The notes: a model not told the origin generated them from the letters alone. Shown: positions 9,071 through 20,204, counted from the first letter of the stretch. The stretch: 64,000 bases of DNA from Methylovirgula sp963708155 (GCA_963708155.1 OY970183.1:2046001-2110000); one strand, 5' to 3'. A program made the numbers and translations.

Positions 9071-11394
9071 GCGCCGCCTGGCCATTCGCCCCTGCACGGC
9101 TTCGACTATTTCGGCGAAGACGGACGTCCAATCGCCCCGCTGCGTCTGACGGAAGAGTCGCATTGTCGGATACCAGGGGGAATTCGCACCCGTGGCGAGC
9201 CAGCGCCAATCCGGCGCTTGGCGCAGCGCCAGGAAGACCGGCCGGCCGAGCGCCCCGGCGAGATGCGCGATCGACGTGTCGGAGGTGACGATCAGATCGC
9301 AATTGGCCATCACCGCCGCGGTGTCGAGGAAGGCGTCGGGGCCGGCGTCAAGATCTGGACCGAAGGATTCGAGCGCGAAGCCCGCGGCCTCGGGCTCCGG
9401 GTCTTTCATCAGGTTGATCAGGCGCACGCCGGGAATCGCCGCCAGCCCGGCGAAACCGGCGAGCGGCAGATTGCGCTTCAGGTTGATCTTCATATTGCCG
9501 CGGCGGCAGATGCCGATCCGAAAGCCCTGCCGCCCGATCCGCTGCGCCCAGGCGGCGGTCCGCACCGCCTCGGCGTGCAGATAGGGTACCTGCGCCGGTA
9601 CGCTCGCGAGCGACGTTCCGAAGGCGAAGGGCAGGCTCATCAAAGCGCTTTGATAATCGAAGCCCTCCGGTGCTCCGGCCGTCTCGACGAAATGCGGCGG
9701 CGACGGCAGCGTCGAGAGCAGGCGAAACATCGATTTGCGGCCAAACAGGGTGACCTCCGCGCCGCGCGCGGCGAGCAGCGGCAGATAGCGGCAGAACTGG
9801 ATGAGATCGCCAAGCCCCTGTTCGTCCCAGACGAGAATACGGCGCCCTTCGAGCGGCTCGCCGCGCCAATGCGGCAGAGGCGAGATCAGCGTTTTCGGCG
9901 GCGCATTGCTGCGCTCCCAGCGGCTCTCGAAAGCCGCGAAGCCCGGCACGAGGTCGCCGGCGAGAAGCAGAGCGCCGGCGCGATTGTTGCGCGCGTCGGG
10001 ATAGTTGGGTTTTAAGCGCAAGGCAGTGTCGAAAGCCGCCCGGGCTTCGTCGAGACGGCCGAGTTCCTTCAGCGCGACGCCGCGGCTCGACAGAACCTCG
10101 GGATAGGCAGGGCGCAGCGCCAGCGCCGTATCATAGCTGGCGAGCGCGTCTTCGAGCCTGTCCTGCTCCTGCAGGACATTGCCGCGATTGAGCCAGGCTT
10201 CGGCAAAATCCGGCCTGTGCTGCAACGGCGCGATCGAGAAAGGCGAGCGCGGTATCGAGATCGCCAAGCCTTTGCTGCGCGGCGCCGCTGATGCACAAAG
10301 CCTGCGCGTGATCCGGCTCCTGCGCTAAAATTTCGGCCGCGGCGGTGTAGCGCCTTGTTGCGGCTGGCCCAGCGCGAACAGCACATTGGCGCGGTTGATT
10401 TGCGCCTGACGGAAGTGCGGGCTTCAGCGTCAACGCCTGTTCGTAGGATGCGACGGCCTCGGCGAAGCGGCCAAGCTCGCTGAGCGCATTGCCGCGATTG
10501 CAGAGCGCTTCCGGATAGGCCGGCTTTTGCGCCAGCGCGGCGTTGAAATCGTCAATCGCCTCGACAAGGCGCCCGAGCTTTTGCCGGGCGATGCCGCGAT
10601 TGTAATGGGCTTGCGGATAATGCGGCCGCATCTGCAAGGCCGCGTCATAGCAGCCGAGCGCTTCGGCGTGACGGCCGAGCTTTTGCAGGACATTGCCGCG
10701 GTTGACCTCGTTTTCAGGGTGCGCGGGATCAAGTCGCGCCGCCGCCGCATGATCGGCCAGCGCCGCTTCGTAGCGAGCCGCCTTCTGCAACACGCAGCCG
10801 CGATTGAAATAATTGACCGCATCCTGCGGCCGCAACGCGATGACGCGATCGAAAGAGGCCAGCGCCGCATCGATGTCGCCGGCCTGTTCGAGCAAGGCGC
10901 CGCGATTGACCAGTGCGTCGCAATAATCCGGATTGATCCGCAGCGCGCGATCATAGGCGGCGAGCGCCGGCGTCGGTCCTGCCGAGACTTTGCAGGATGA
11001 CGCCGCTCATATGCACGGCTTCGGCGTCGGCGGGATTGTCGCGCGCCGCGGCCTCGAAGGCGTTGAGCGCCTCGCCGATCCGCCCAAGTCTTTGCAAGGC
11101 GACGGCGCGGCCCTTTGCGGCATCGGGGTGGCGGGGGTTGAGACTGAGGGCGCGCTCGAACCAGGAGAGCGCCAAAGTCCAATCGCCGGTGTTGAAATAG
11201 AACAGGCCAAAAACGTAGCTTGCCGTATCGCTGACGGCGGCGAGATGCTGCACTTCGTCGAGATGGGCGCAGGCTTTGGCGGTGGCGCCAGCGCCAAAGC
11301 AGGCAAGCGCCTCCGCGACCGCCACTTGCAGCAAGGCCTTGGCGCGGGCGTCCTCGCGCCCGTCGATCTTCGCTTCGGCCAGTGCCGGTGCCAT
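9067..11394 (-). CDS. TPR-repeat protein with glycosyltransferase-like C-terminal domain, several frame changes as sequenced
   Basis: At least eight tetratricopeptide repeats (for example YFNRGCVLQKAARYEAALAD and AHYNRGIARQKLGRLVEAI) are followed by a domain with WDEQGLGDLIQFCRYLPLLA, RNLPLAGFAGLAAIPG and TSDTSIAHLAGALGRPV. Those motifs occur in TPR proteins of the glycosyltransferase family 9/41-like group found in many alphaproteobacteria. The sequence changes frame near 10964-10972, 10213-10217 and 9085-9095 (one surplus base each), with a compensating pair near 10415 and 10355. The corrected product is about 774 residues and stops at TAG 9067-9069. The start at 11394 has GAAGG seven bases upstream; ATG 11475 is an alternative. 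With five indels it is the most damaged gene here and could be a real pseudogene. The role, perhaps protein or envelope glycosylation, is inferred. Confidence 0.72.
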
Positions 11395-11468
11395 GAGAAA
11401 GCCTTCGCCCCAAGCGTTGCCCGAGTGAATCGCAACAATCTTTCCCGGGCCTGACGCCGCGCGGGCGG

Positions 11469-11499
11469 CTTGCATCCTTGCGCCCGGCCAGCCATGTTA
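11469..11499 (+). promoter_or_regulatory. Possible heat-shock sigma-32 promoter of hrcA
   Basis: CTTGCA at 11469-11474 and GCCATGTTA at 11491-11499 are separated by 16 bases. They resemble the sigma-32 -35 (CTTGAA) and -10 (CCCATnTA) elements. The pair ends about 47 bases before the hrcA start. No CIRCE inverted repeat (TTAGCACTC and its complement) is visible here. This is a by-eye match with two mismatches and has not been tested. Confidence 0.3.
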
Positions 11500-11545
11500 T
11501 TGGCGGGATTGGAAAATCTCTCATGCCGGGAGCGGACCAAAGTTC

Positions 11546-12646
11546 ATGACCGAGCGTTTTGACCCTTCGCGCAGGACGATCGCGCCGGAACCGGGCGATT
11601 TCAGCCGGCTCAACGAGCGCTCGCGCGAGATTTTCCGCCATATCGTCGAATCCTACCTGACCTATGGCGGCCCGGTCGGCTCGCGCCAGCTCGCGCGGCT
11701 TCTGCCGATCGCGCTCTCTCCGGCTTCGGTCCGCAATGTGATGCAGGATCTGGAAGAGCTTGGACTGATCTATGCGCCGCATATCAGCGCCGGGCGCCTG
11801 CCGACGGAGCGAGGGCTGCGCTTCTTCGTCGATGCAATGCTGGAGATTGGCGATATCGGCCAGCCGGAGCGCGCCCAGATCGAGGCACAGGTGCGCGCCT
11901 CGTCGAAGGAGCATGCCTTCGAGGCGGTGCTGAGCGATGCGATGAGCATGCTCTCCGGCCTCACGCGCAGTGCCGGCGTGGTCGTCACGACCAAAGAGAA
12001 CGCGCGCCTCAAGCATGTCGAGTTCGTCCGCCTCGATCTCGATAGGGCGCTGGCGGTGCTCGTCGCCGCCGACGGCTCCATTGAAAACCGCATCGTTCAG
12101 ACGCCGCGCGATCTGCCGGCTTCGGCGCTGATCGAAGCGGGCAATTATCTCAATGTCCGCATCGCTGGGCGCACGCTCGCCGAGGCGAGGGCTGAGATCG
12201 AGGCCGGGCACGCCGCCGCGGAGGCGGAGCTTGGCGAATTGACCGCGCGGCTCGTCGCGGCGGGCTTTGCGAGCTGGGTCGACACCAGCACTCAGGGGCA
12301 GCAGCTCATCGTCCGCGGCCAAGCCAATCTGCTCGAAAATCTCACGGCGCTTGAAGACCTTGAGCGCATCCGTCTGCTTTTCGCCGATCTCGAAACGCAG
12401 AAGGACGTGATCGACCTGCTCAGCCGCGCCGAGGGCGGCGAAGGCGTGCGCATTTTCATCGGCTCGGAAAACAAGCTCTTCTCGCTCTCCGGTTCATCGA
12501 TGATCGCGGCGCCCTTTCGAGACGAGCAGCAGCGCGTTGTCGGCGTGCTCGGCGTCATTGGTCCGACACGGCTCAATTATGCGCGCATCGTGCCGATGGT
12601 CGATTACACATCGAAGATCATCGGCAGTCTGGTGCAAGGATCGTAG
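11546..12646 (+). CDS. hrcA: Heat-inducible transcription repressor HrcA
   Basis: HrcA (366 residues) represses groESL and related heat-shock operons by binding CIRCE operators, with GroEL as its folding partner. The N-terminal winged helix is clear (HIVESYLTYGGPVGSRQLAR, PASVRNVMQDLEELGLIYAP, SAGRLPTERGLRFFVD). The GAF-like C-terminal part ends with GVLGVIGPTRLNYARIVPMV and YTSKIIG, as in the family. The usual alphaproteobacterial neighbours are rph before it and grpE after it. Here it stands between a divergent TPR gene and convergent mutS, with only three bases between the hrcA and mutS stops. So this copy is separated from the genes it normally accompanies. A sigma-32-like promoter may lie just upstream. 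Confidence 0.95.
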   Translation: MTERFDPSRRTIAPEPGDFSRLNERSREIFRHIVESYLTYGGPVGSRQLARLLPIALSPASVRNVMQDLEELGLIYAPHISAGRLPTERGLRFFVDAMLEIGDIGQPERAQIEAQVRASSKEHAFEAVLSDAMSMLSGLTRSAGVVVTTKENARLKHVEFVRLDLDRALAVLVAADGSIENRIVQTPRDLPASALIEAGNYLNVRIAGRTLAEARAEIEAGHAAAEAELGELTARLVAAGFASWVDTSTQGQQLIVRGQANLLENLTALEDLERIRLLFADLETQKDVIDLLSRAEGGEGVRIFIGSENKLFSLSGSSMIAAPFRDEQQRVVGVLGVIGPTRLNYARIVPMVDYTSKIIGSLVQGS

Positions 12647-12649
12647 CCG

Positions 12650-15334
12650 TCACCCGTCTTTTTCCCGCAATGCCTTGAGCTTGAAGAGCGCCGCCTGCGC
12701 CTCGCGCGGCGAGAGTTCGTCCGGGTCGATGTCGTCGAGCGCGCGCTCAACGTCGCTGGGTGCGGCTGAAGCGGGCGGGGCGGCCGCGAAGAGCGGCAGC
12801 TCGGCGACGGGCTTGACGATCTTGCGCCGGTCGCCGGCTTCGAAGTCGGCGAGCAGTGTCTGCGCGCGCTTCACCACCGCCGGCGGCAGGCCGGCGAGCT
12901 TGGCGACCTGGATGCCATAGGAGCGGTCGGCGGCGCCCGGCACGATCTCATGCAGGAAGACGACATCGCCCTTCCAGTCCGCCACGCGCATGGTGAGATT
13001 GATCACCCGGTCGAGCTGCTTGGCGAGATGTGTCAGCTCATGGAAATGCGTCGCGAACAACGCGCGGGAGCGGTTCTTCGCATGCAGCTGCTCCATCACC
13101 GCCCAGGCGATGGCAAGGCCGTCGAACGTCGCCGTGCCGCGGCCGATCTCATCGAGGATGACGAGCGAGCGCTCGCCCGCCTGATTGAGAATCGCCGCCG
13201 TCTCGACCATTTCGACCATGAAGGTCGAGCGGCCGCGCGCCAGATCGTCGGCCGCGCCGACGCGCGAAAACAGCCGGTCCACAATACCGATCTTGCAGCG
13301 CTTTGCGGGTACGAAGGAGCCCATCTGCGCCAGCATGGCGATCAGCGCGTTCTGCCGCAGATAGGTCGATTTGCCGGCCATGTTCGGGCCGGTGATGATG
13401 GCGATGAGGCCTGGCCCGCCGCCCTTGCCGGAAAGTTCGCAATCATTGGCGACGAAGGGTTTGCCCTCGCGCGCCAGCGCCGCCTCGACGACCGGATGGC
13501 GGCCGGCTTCGATGACGAAATCGAGCGAAGTATCGATCTCCGGCCGCGTCCAATCCCGCGCCTCGGCAAGGTCCGCCAGCGCCGCCGCGACATCGATGGC
13601 GGCGAGCGCCTCGGCCACGGTTTTTAGCGCGCTTTCGGCCGCCAGGATCTGCGCCGCGAGCGCATCGAAAATGCCGATCTCCCGTGCCAGCGCCCGATCG
13701 GCGGCGGAGGACATCTTGCTTTCGATTTCGGCGAGTTCCGTGGTCGAGAAACGCATCGCGTCGCTCATCGTCTGGCGATGCACGAAGGTCGCGTTGAACG
13801 GCGGCTTCAGCAGCTTCTCGCCATGCGCCTGCGGCACCTCGATGAAGAAACCGAGGAAATTATTGTGTTTGAGCTTGAGCTGGCGGATTTCGGCGAGCGC
13901 CGCGTAGCGCGCCTGCAATTCGGCGATGACCTTGCGGCTGTCGTCGCGCAGCCGCCGCAGCGCGTCGAGATCGGAATCGAACCCGGCGCGCACGAAATTG
14001 CCGTCGCGCGTTTTCAGAGGCAAATCGGTCGCCAGAGCATCGGCGAGCCGCGCCGCGATGGCGGGGTCGGCGCTGGCTGCCTTGCGCGCGGCCTCTTTCA
14101 GATCGTCGGGCAGAGCCGCGACCGTATCGAGACGCGCGGCGATGGCTTCGGCGGCGCGCAAGGCATCGCGGATGGCGGCGAGATCGCGTGGTCCGCTCCG
14201 CTGCAGAGCGAGGCGCGAGAGGGGCCGCGCCAGATCAGGCGCCGCTTTCAAGCAGTCGCGCAGATCGCCGCGCAAGTCGCGATCGTCGCGGAGAAATGCG
14301 ACGGCGTCGAGCCGGCGCAGGATCGCCGCTTCATCGGTCAGCGGCCCGGAGAGTCGCTCGGCGAGCAGGCGGCCGCCGCCGGGCGTCACGGTCCGGTCGA
14401 TGGCGGCGAGCAAGGCGCCATCGCGACGGCCGGACAGCGTTTGCGTCAATTCGAGATTGGCGCGCGTGGCGGCGTCGATCTCCATATGCGCGTCGAAGCG
14501 CGTGAGCGTCGGCAGGCTGAGCGCCGGGCGCGCGCCGCGCTGCGTCCGCTCGATGTAGAAGACGACGAGCGCCGCGGCGCTTATCTCGGCCGGCGAGAGA
14601 GTGCCGAGACCATCGAGCGTGGCGAGGCCGAAATAATCGCGCAGGCGCTGCGCCGCCGCGGCAGGATCATCGAGCAGACGTCCGACAGGCGAAAGCGGAA
14701 TGCCCATGTCGGTGATGAGGCGAGTGAAGTCCTGATCATCGGCGAGCGCCTCGGGCGCGACGATCTCCGCGGCGCCGATGCGGGCGATCTCCGCGCTCAA
14801 AGCGGCGCTTTCGACTTCCATCACCGAAAAAGCGCCGGTCGAAATATCGACGCTCGCGAGACCGAATGCGGCCTTGCCGCCGCGCAGCACGCGCGTAATC
14901 GCGAGGAGGTAATTCGCCCGCGCGGGATCCAGCAGGCTTTCCTCGGTGATCGTTCCGGGCGTGACGAGGCGCGCGACATCGCGGCGAACGACCGCCTGGC
15001 TGCCGCGCTTGCGTGCTTCCGCCGGGTCTTCGACCTGCTCGCAGACTGCGACGCGATGACCGAGCGCGATGAGCCGCGCCAGATATTCGTCTGCGCGATG
15101 GATCGGCACGCCGCACATCGGAATATCGCGGCCGAAATGCTTGCCCCGATGTGTCAGCACGATGCCGAGCGCGCGCGAGGCGACCTCCGCATCCTCGAAG
15201 AACATTTCGTAGAAATCGCCCATCCGGTAAAACAGCAGGCAATCCGGATTGGCGGCCTTGATCTCGATATATTGCGCCATCATCGGCGTGATCTTGCCGG
15301 CGACGGGATCAAGGGAGATGGCACGGTCTTGCAT
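12650..15334 (-). CDS. mutS: DNA mismatch repair protein MutS
   Basis: MutS recognises mispaired and short looped-out bases and starts mismatch repair with MutL. The 894-residue product has domain I with the mismatch-wedge motif (FYRMGDFYEMFFEDA), connector, lever and clamp regions. The ATPase has Walker A GPNMAGKST at about residues 649-657, a signature region (RGRSTFMVEMVE) and Walker B (SLVILDEIGRGTATFDG). The C-terminal helix-turn-helix region is also present (SYGIQVAKLAGLPPAVV). ATG 15334 gives the typical length. The gene is intact, which makes a mutator explanation for the many frame changes in this window unlikely from this gene alone. It converges on hrcA. Confidence 0.97.
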   Translation of the reverse strand: MQDRAISLDPVAGKITPMMAQYIEIKAANPDCLLFYRMGDFYEMFFEDAEVASRALGIVLTHRGKHFGRDIPMCGVPIHRADEYLARLIALGHRVAVCEQVEDPAEARKRGSQAVVRRDVARLVTPGTITEESLLDPARANYLLAITRVLRGGKAAFGLASVDISTGAFSVMEVESAALSAEIARIGAAEIVAPEALADDQDFTRLITDMGIPLSPVGRLLDDPAAAAQRLRDYFGLATLDGLGTLSPAEISAAALVVFYIERTQRGARPALSLPTLTRFDAHMEIDAATRANLELTQTLSGRRDGALLAAIDRTVTPGGGRLLAERLSGPLTDEAAILRRLDAVAFLRDDRDLRGDLRDCLKAAPDLARPLSRLALQRSGPRDLAAIRDALRAAEAIAARLDTVAALPDDLKEAARKAASADPAIAARLADALATDLPLKTRDGNFVRAGFDSDLDALRRLRDDSRKVIAELQARYAALAEIRQLKLKHNNFLGFFIEVPQAHGEKLLKPPFNATFVHRQTMSDAMRFSTTELAEIESKMSSAADRALAREIGIFDALAAQILAAESALKTVAEALAAIDVAAALADLAEARDWTRPEIDTSLDFVIEAGRHPVVEAALAREGKPFVANDCELSGKGGGPGLIAIITGPNMAGKSTYLRQNALIAMLAQMGSFVPAKRCKIGIVDRLFSRVGAADDLARGRSTFMVEMVETAAILNQAGERSLVILDEIGRGTATFDGLAIAWAVMEQLHAKNRSRALFATHFHELTHLAKQLDRVINLTMRVADWKGDVVFLHEIVPGAADRSYGIQVAKLAGLPPAVVKRAQTLLADFEAGDRRKIVKPVAELPLFAAAPPASAAPSDVERALDDIDPDELSPREAQAALFKLKALREKDG

Positions 15335-15377
15335 GGACCGAGCTTAGCAAAGCCCTCTGGGCGATGCACGGTCGCCA

Positions 15378-15424
15378 GAGCGCGTTCCGGAAAAGTGCAC
15401 GACTTTTCCGATGAGAACACGCTC
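15378..15424. repeat. Imperfect intergenic palindrome, Rhizobiales type
   Basis: Between the mutS start and the kup stop, GAGCGCGTTCCGGAAAAGT (15378-15396) pairs imperfectly with a downstream arm beginning ACTTTTCCG and ending ACACGCTC (15402-15424). Elements with a central GGAAAAGTG ... ACTTTTCC core are scattered between genes in many Hyphomicrobiales. I recognise the type from general knowledge and have not searched for copies. It may act as a 3' transcript end for kup or be a mobile-derived repeat. Confidence 0.5.
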
Positions 15425-15533
15425 CAGCATTTTGATTTGGCGCGATTTCTTATCGATCGCCAATTCCAGGCGATCGGAAAGCGCGCCGGCGCGCTATGCA
15501 GAGCTTTACACCGCTGGTGTAACCGCGATCTTT

Positions 15534-17470
15534 TTAGATCGCCACCTGTGCGCCGAGTTCGACGACGCGGTCCGAGGGGATGGAGAAGAATTCCGTCGCG
15601 TCGATCGCCTGTTTGGACAGAGCGATGAAGAGATTGTCCTGCCAGCCCGGCATGCCGGAGTTGATGCGAAGCCTTGATCGTCCGCCGGCCGAGGAAGAAC
15701 GATGTCGTCATGATATCGAATTTGTGGCCGGACTTGCGCAGCAGCGCCAGCGCGGCGGGGATGCGCGGGCTCTCCATATAGCCGAAATGCAGGGTGACGG
15801 TGGTGAAATCCGGGGACAGCTTCTCGATCTCGTAGCGTTTGGCGGCGGGCACGCGCGGCGTGTCCTCGGTGCGCACCGACATGAGCCAGACATGCTCGTG
15901 CAGCACTTTGTTGTGCTTGATGTTGTGCAGGAGCGCCGAAGGCGCCGAGGTCAATTGGTTGGTGAGGAAGATCGCCGTGCCGGGGACGCGCGTCGGTTTC
16001 GACTTCTCCAGCATCGGGATCAATTCGCGCAACGGGATCGAATCGCGCTGCATTTTTTCCGCGAGCAATGCGTTGCCGCGCACGAAGGTCCACATCACGA
16101 TCATGGTGAAGCAGCCGATCATCAGCGGCACCCAGCCGCCGTCGACGATTTTCACCAGATTGGCGGCGAAGAAGGCGAAATCGACCAACAGAAAGAAGGA
16201 GACGAAGGCGAGCGCGCGCCAGAGCGGCCAATGCCATTTCCGCCAGACGACCACGAAGGCGAGCGCGGTCGTCACCACCATCGTGCCGGTAACGGCGATG
16301 CCATAGGCCGAGGCGAGGGCGCTCGAACTCCTGAACATCAGTACGAGCAAGAGCACGCCGATGAGCAGGATGCGGTTGACCTTGGGAATGAAGATCTGCC
16401 CTTCCTGCGTTTCGGATTTGTGCTGGATTTCCATGCGCGGCAGCAGACCGAGCTGGATCGCCTGCCGGGTGAGCGAGAAGGCGCCGGTAATCACCGCCTG
16501 GCTGGCGATGACGGTAGCGATCGTCGCCAGAATCACCAGCGGCAGCAGCGCCCAATGCGGCGCCAGCAAAATAGAACGGATTTTCGAGCGCGGCGTGGTT
16601 GGCGAGGATGAGCGCGCCTTGGCCCAGATAGTTGAGCGTCAGCGCCGGCAGCACAAAGACAAGCCACGCGAGTTGAATCGGCCGCCGGCCGAAATGGCCC
16701 ATATCGGCGTAGAGCGCTTCGGCCCCGGTGACCGCCAGAAAGACCGAGCCGAGGACGAGGAAGCCGATAAAACCGTGATCGATCAGGAAGGCAACGCCGA
16801 CAAACGGATTGAAGGCGCGCAGAATACGCGGTGCATCCGGGATATGGATCGCGCCGAGCACGGCGATGATGACGAAGAAGATCGCCATGATCGGACCGAA
16901 GAAGGCTGCGACCTTCGCCGTGCCGTGGCGCTGGACGGCGAAGACGGAAATCAGCATGACGATGGTCAAAGGAATTACGTAATCGCTGAAAAGCGGCGTG
17001 CCGACTTGCAGGCCTTCAAGCGCCGAGAGCACCGAAATCGCCGGGGTGATGATGGCATCGCCGGAAAACAGCGCCGCGCCCGCGACGCCCAGAAAGAAGA
17101 TCGGCGCCGCCCGGCGGCCGAAGGCCGATTGCGCCAGCGCCATCAATGACAGCGTGCCGCCTTCGCCCTTGTTGTCGGCGCGCATCAGAAACAGCACGTA
17201 TTTCGCGGTGACGATAAAAAACAAAGCCCACAGCAGAAGCGAAACGGTCCCGGTGACGTTGTGCTCCGTCAGCCCCGTCGATCTGTCGCTATGAATGATC
17301 GATTCCCGTAGCGCGTAGAGCGGGCTCGTGCCGATGTCGCCGTAGACGACGCCGATCGAGCCAAGGGCCAGCGCCGCGACGCTTGCCTTTTTCTCTGAAT
17401 GTCCGGTGGAAGGAACGATTGGCCCGCAGGCGGCCGGATCGGCGGCCTTGTCTTGCGCGGAGGGCATCAT
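15534..17470 (-). CDS. kup: Low-affinity potassium uptake protein Kup (KUP/HAK/KT family), two frame changes as sequenced
   Basis: Kup takes up K+ by H+ symport at the inner membrane. The N-terminal half carries the family motifs GSIGVVYGDIGTSPLYAL and GGTLSLMALAQSAF and the first membrane helices. After a surplus base in the TTTT at about 16572-16576 the frame continues as LLAPHWALLPLVILATIATV with the remaining helices. A second surplus base near 15665-15670 is needed to reach the proper C-terminus (MPGWQDNLFIALS ... VELGAQVAI) and the TAA at 15534. The corrected protein has 644 residues, about normal for the family. ATG 17470 follows the standard pattern. The hrpB start is divergent, 255 bases away. 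Both breaks look like sequencing insertions because the three pieces fit together without loss. Confidence 0.9.
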
Positions 17471-17725
17471 TCAAGAAATCCTCAATCCGGCGGTGGCAAT
17501 CCGTTCTTGCAGATATCGGCAATTTGGATGCCAAACGGCGGAGCGACCGGTTGGTTGAGCGCGGTCGGCGGCGGCATATAGCGCTTTCCCTTGGGAACGA
17601 GAAGCGGAATCATCAAACGGGTTCGGTTGGCGGCTGTTATCTTCACAGCCATTGCACAGGGCCCACATCAATCGTGGCGGGGCCAGCGTCTTGCCCGGCG
17701 GCGCTTCTCCTGCCAATTCAGCTTC

Positions 17726-20204
17726 ATGCACAATTCCGAGGCCAAGCTCCCGGTTTTCACGATCCTGCCGCAGCTCTCTGCCGCGTTCGAGGGCACGACC
17801 GCCGCTGTTCTGGTCGCACCGCCCGGCGCCGGCAAGACGACCATCGTGCCGCTGGCGCTGCGCGAGGCCGGATGGGCGCAGGGGAAGAAGATCATTCTTC
17901 TCGAGCCGCGCCGGCTGGCCGCGCGCGCCGCCGCCGAGCGCATGGCTGCATTGCTAAAAGAGAGCCTCGGAGAGACCATCGGTCTGCGGATGCGGCTCAT
18001 GTCGCGCACCTCGGCGAAAACCCGGATCGAGGTGGTGACCGAAGGCGTTTTCGCCCGGATGATTCTGGACGATCCCGGTCTCGAAGGCGTCGCCGCCGTT
18101 ATCTTCGACGAATTTCACGAGCGTTCGCTCGATGCCGATTTCGGCCTTGCGCTGGCGCTCGACAGCCAGGCACATCTGCGGCCGGATTTGCGGCTTCTCG
18201 TCATGTCGGCCACGCTCGACGGCGCGCGCGTCGCGAGCCTGCTTGGTCCCGATGTGCCTTTGATCGCGGCGGAGGGCCGGGCTTTTCCGGTCGAGACCGT
18301 CTATCTCGGCCGCGACCCGCAGGAGCGGATCGAACCGGCCTTGGCCCGCGCGGCGCGCAAGGCGCTGGCTGAAGAGAAAGGCTCGATCCTCGTCTTTCTG
18401 CCCGGCCAGGGCGAGATCACGCGGCTTGCCGCTTTGCTGCAGGAGATGATCAGCGATCCGGCAATCGAGATCGCGCCGCTTTATGCCGCGCTTGATCGCG
18501 CCGCGCAGGAAAAGGCGATCGCGCCAACGCCTCCCGGCAGGCGCAAGATTGTGCTCGCGACGTCGATCGCCGAAACCTCGCTGACGATTGAAGGCGTGCG
18601 CGTCGTCATCGATTGTGGTCTTGCCCGCGTGCCGCGTTATGAGCCCAATCGCGGCCTGACGCGGCTGGAGACGGTGCGCATCTCGCGCGCCGCCGCCGAT
18701 CAGCGCCGCGGCCGCGCCGGGCGCACGGAGCCCGGCGTCTGCTATCGTCTCTGGCAGGAAGCCGCGAATGGCGCGCTCGAGGCTTTTTCCGCGCCGGAAA
18801 TTCTGAACTCCGATCTTTCCGGATTCCTGCTCGATTGCGTTGCCTGGGGCGCGCGCGATCCGGCGCGCGATCTGCGCTTTCTCGATCCGCCGCCCGAACC
18901 GGCGATGAAGGAGGCGCGCGCGCTATTGAGCGAGCTTGAGGCGATCGACGCGACGGGCGCCTTGACCGACATGGGCCGCGCTATGCGCGCCGTCGCGCTG
19001 CCGCCACGCCTCGCGCGTATGCTCGTCGCGGCAAAGGAGATCGGCGAAGCAAGGCTCGCGGCGGAAGTCGCGGTACTGCTGACCGAGCGCAATCTCGGTG
19101 GCGATGATGTCGATCTCGTCACCCGGATCGAGCGCTTGCGCCGCGAGCGTTCGTCGCGCGCCGAGGATGCGCGCCGCCTTGTCGCCAGCCTGCTGAAGCA
19201 GGTTGGCGGCAGTAACGGCGAGGCCGCCGCGTCCGAGGCCGGCCGCCACCTCGCGGCCGCTTTCCCGGATCGCATCGCCAAGGCGCGCGGCAAACCGGGC
19301 GAGTTTCTGATGGCGAACGGCCGCGCCGCGGCGCTCGAACCGCATCATGCGCTTGCGCGCGAAAGCCATCTCGCCGTCGGCGAAATCTCCGGCCGCGCCG
19401 GCGCGGCGCGCATCCTTCTCGCCGCGCCTTTGACGCTTGCGGAGATCGAGGCCGTCGCCGGGCCGGAGATCGAGACGCGGGAGGAGGTGCAATATGATAC
19501 TGCCCGCGAAAAGCTCATCGCGCGGCGCCAGCGCCGGCTTGGCGCGCTTGTCCTTACTGAGCAGACGCTGAGCGCGGCCGAGCATCCGGACGCCGCGAAA
19601 ATACTGGCCGCGGGAATCGCCGCGTCGCATTTCGCCCGGCTTCCCTGGAGCAAATCTCTGCTGCAATGGCGCGACCGGGTGAATTTTCTGCGCGCGAACG
19701 AAAGCGAAGACAACTGGCCTGATTTATCCGATGCGGCCTTGCAAGCGAGCGCCGCCGATTGGCTCGCGCCGTTTCTCGGCGGCAAGACGAGCCTTGGCGA
19801 GATCGCCGCGGCGGATCTCGAAGCGGCGCTGCACGCGCTGCCTGCCTTATGACATGCGCAAACGGCTCGACGCGGAAGCGCCGACGCATTTCGAAACGCC
19901 GGCAGGCTCGCATATCGCCGTCGATTATGCGGCGGAGAACGGCCCGCTTGTGTCCGCGCGCGTGCAGGAATTCTATGGGCTCGACCGTCATCCGGCGCTC
20001 GCCAAAGGCAAGGTGCCGCTGACGCTCGAATTGCTATCGCCCGCGCATCGGCCCCTGCAGATCACGCGCGATCTGCCGGGCTTCTGGCGCGGCTCTTGGG
20101 CCGGGGTGAAAACGGAGATGAAGGGCCGCTATCCACGCCATCTCTGGCCCGATGATCCGGCCAAAGCGGTGCCGACCACGCGGGCGAAGCCGCGGGGAAC
20201 ATAA
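17726..20204 (+). CDS. hrpB: ATP-dependent helicase HrpB, one frame change as sequenced
   Basis: HrpB is a DEAH-family superfamily-2 RNA helicase of uncertain cellular role. Walker A (APPGAGKT) is at residues 31-38, followed by EPRRLAARAAAERMA, DEFHERSLDADF (motif II starting at residue 128), SATLDG, TSIAETSLTIEGVRVVID and QRRGRAGRTEPG. The first frame stops at 19852 just after ALHALP. One surplus base near 19836-19846 restores LLPYDMRKRLD and the long family C-terminus, ending PRHLWPDDPAKAVPT at 20204. The joined product is 825 residues, as expected for HrpB. I start at ATG 17726; the 45 upstream codons are not family-like. It is divergent from kup. Confidence 0.92.

Noticed and set aside
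10430..12322. 630-codon frame spanning the TPR region and hrcA on the minus strand
   Set aside because: It crosses the hrcA gene antisense and the TPR gene out of frame. The repetitive appearance comes from the TPR codons read in the wrong phase.
13778..15628. 616-codon open frame opposite mutS
   Set aside because: It is the antisense shadow of mutS, with no domain signature and the composition expected from GC-rich reverse reading.
19731..20204. A separate gene of 157 codons after hrpB
   Set aside because: Its sequence from LPYDMRKRLD onward is the normal HrpB C-terminus, so it is part of hrpB after a frame change rather than a new gene.
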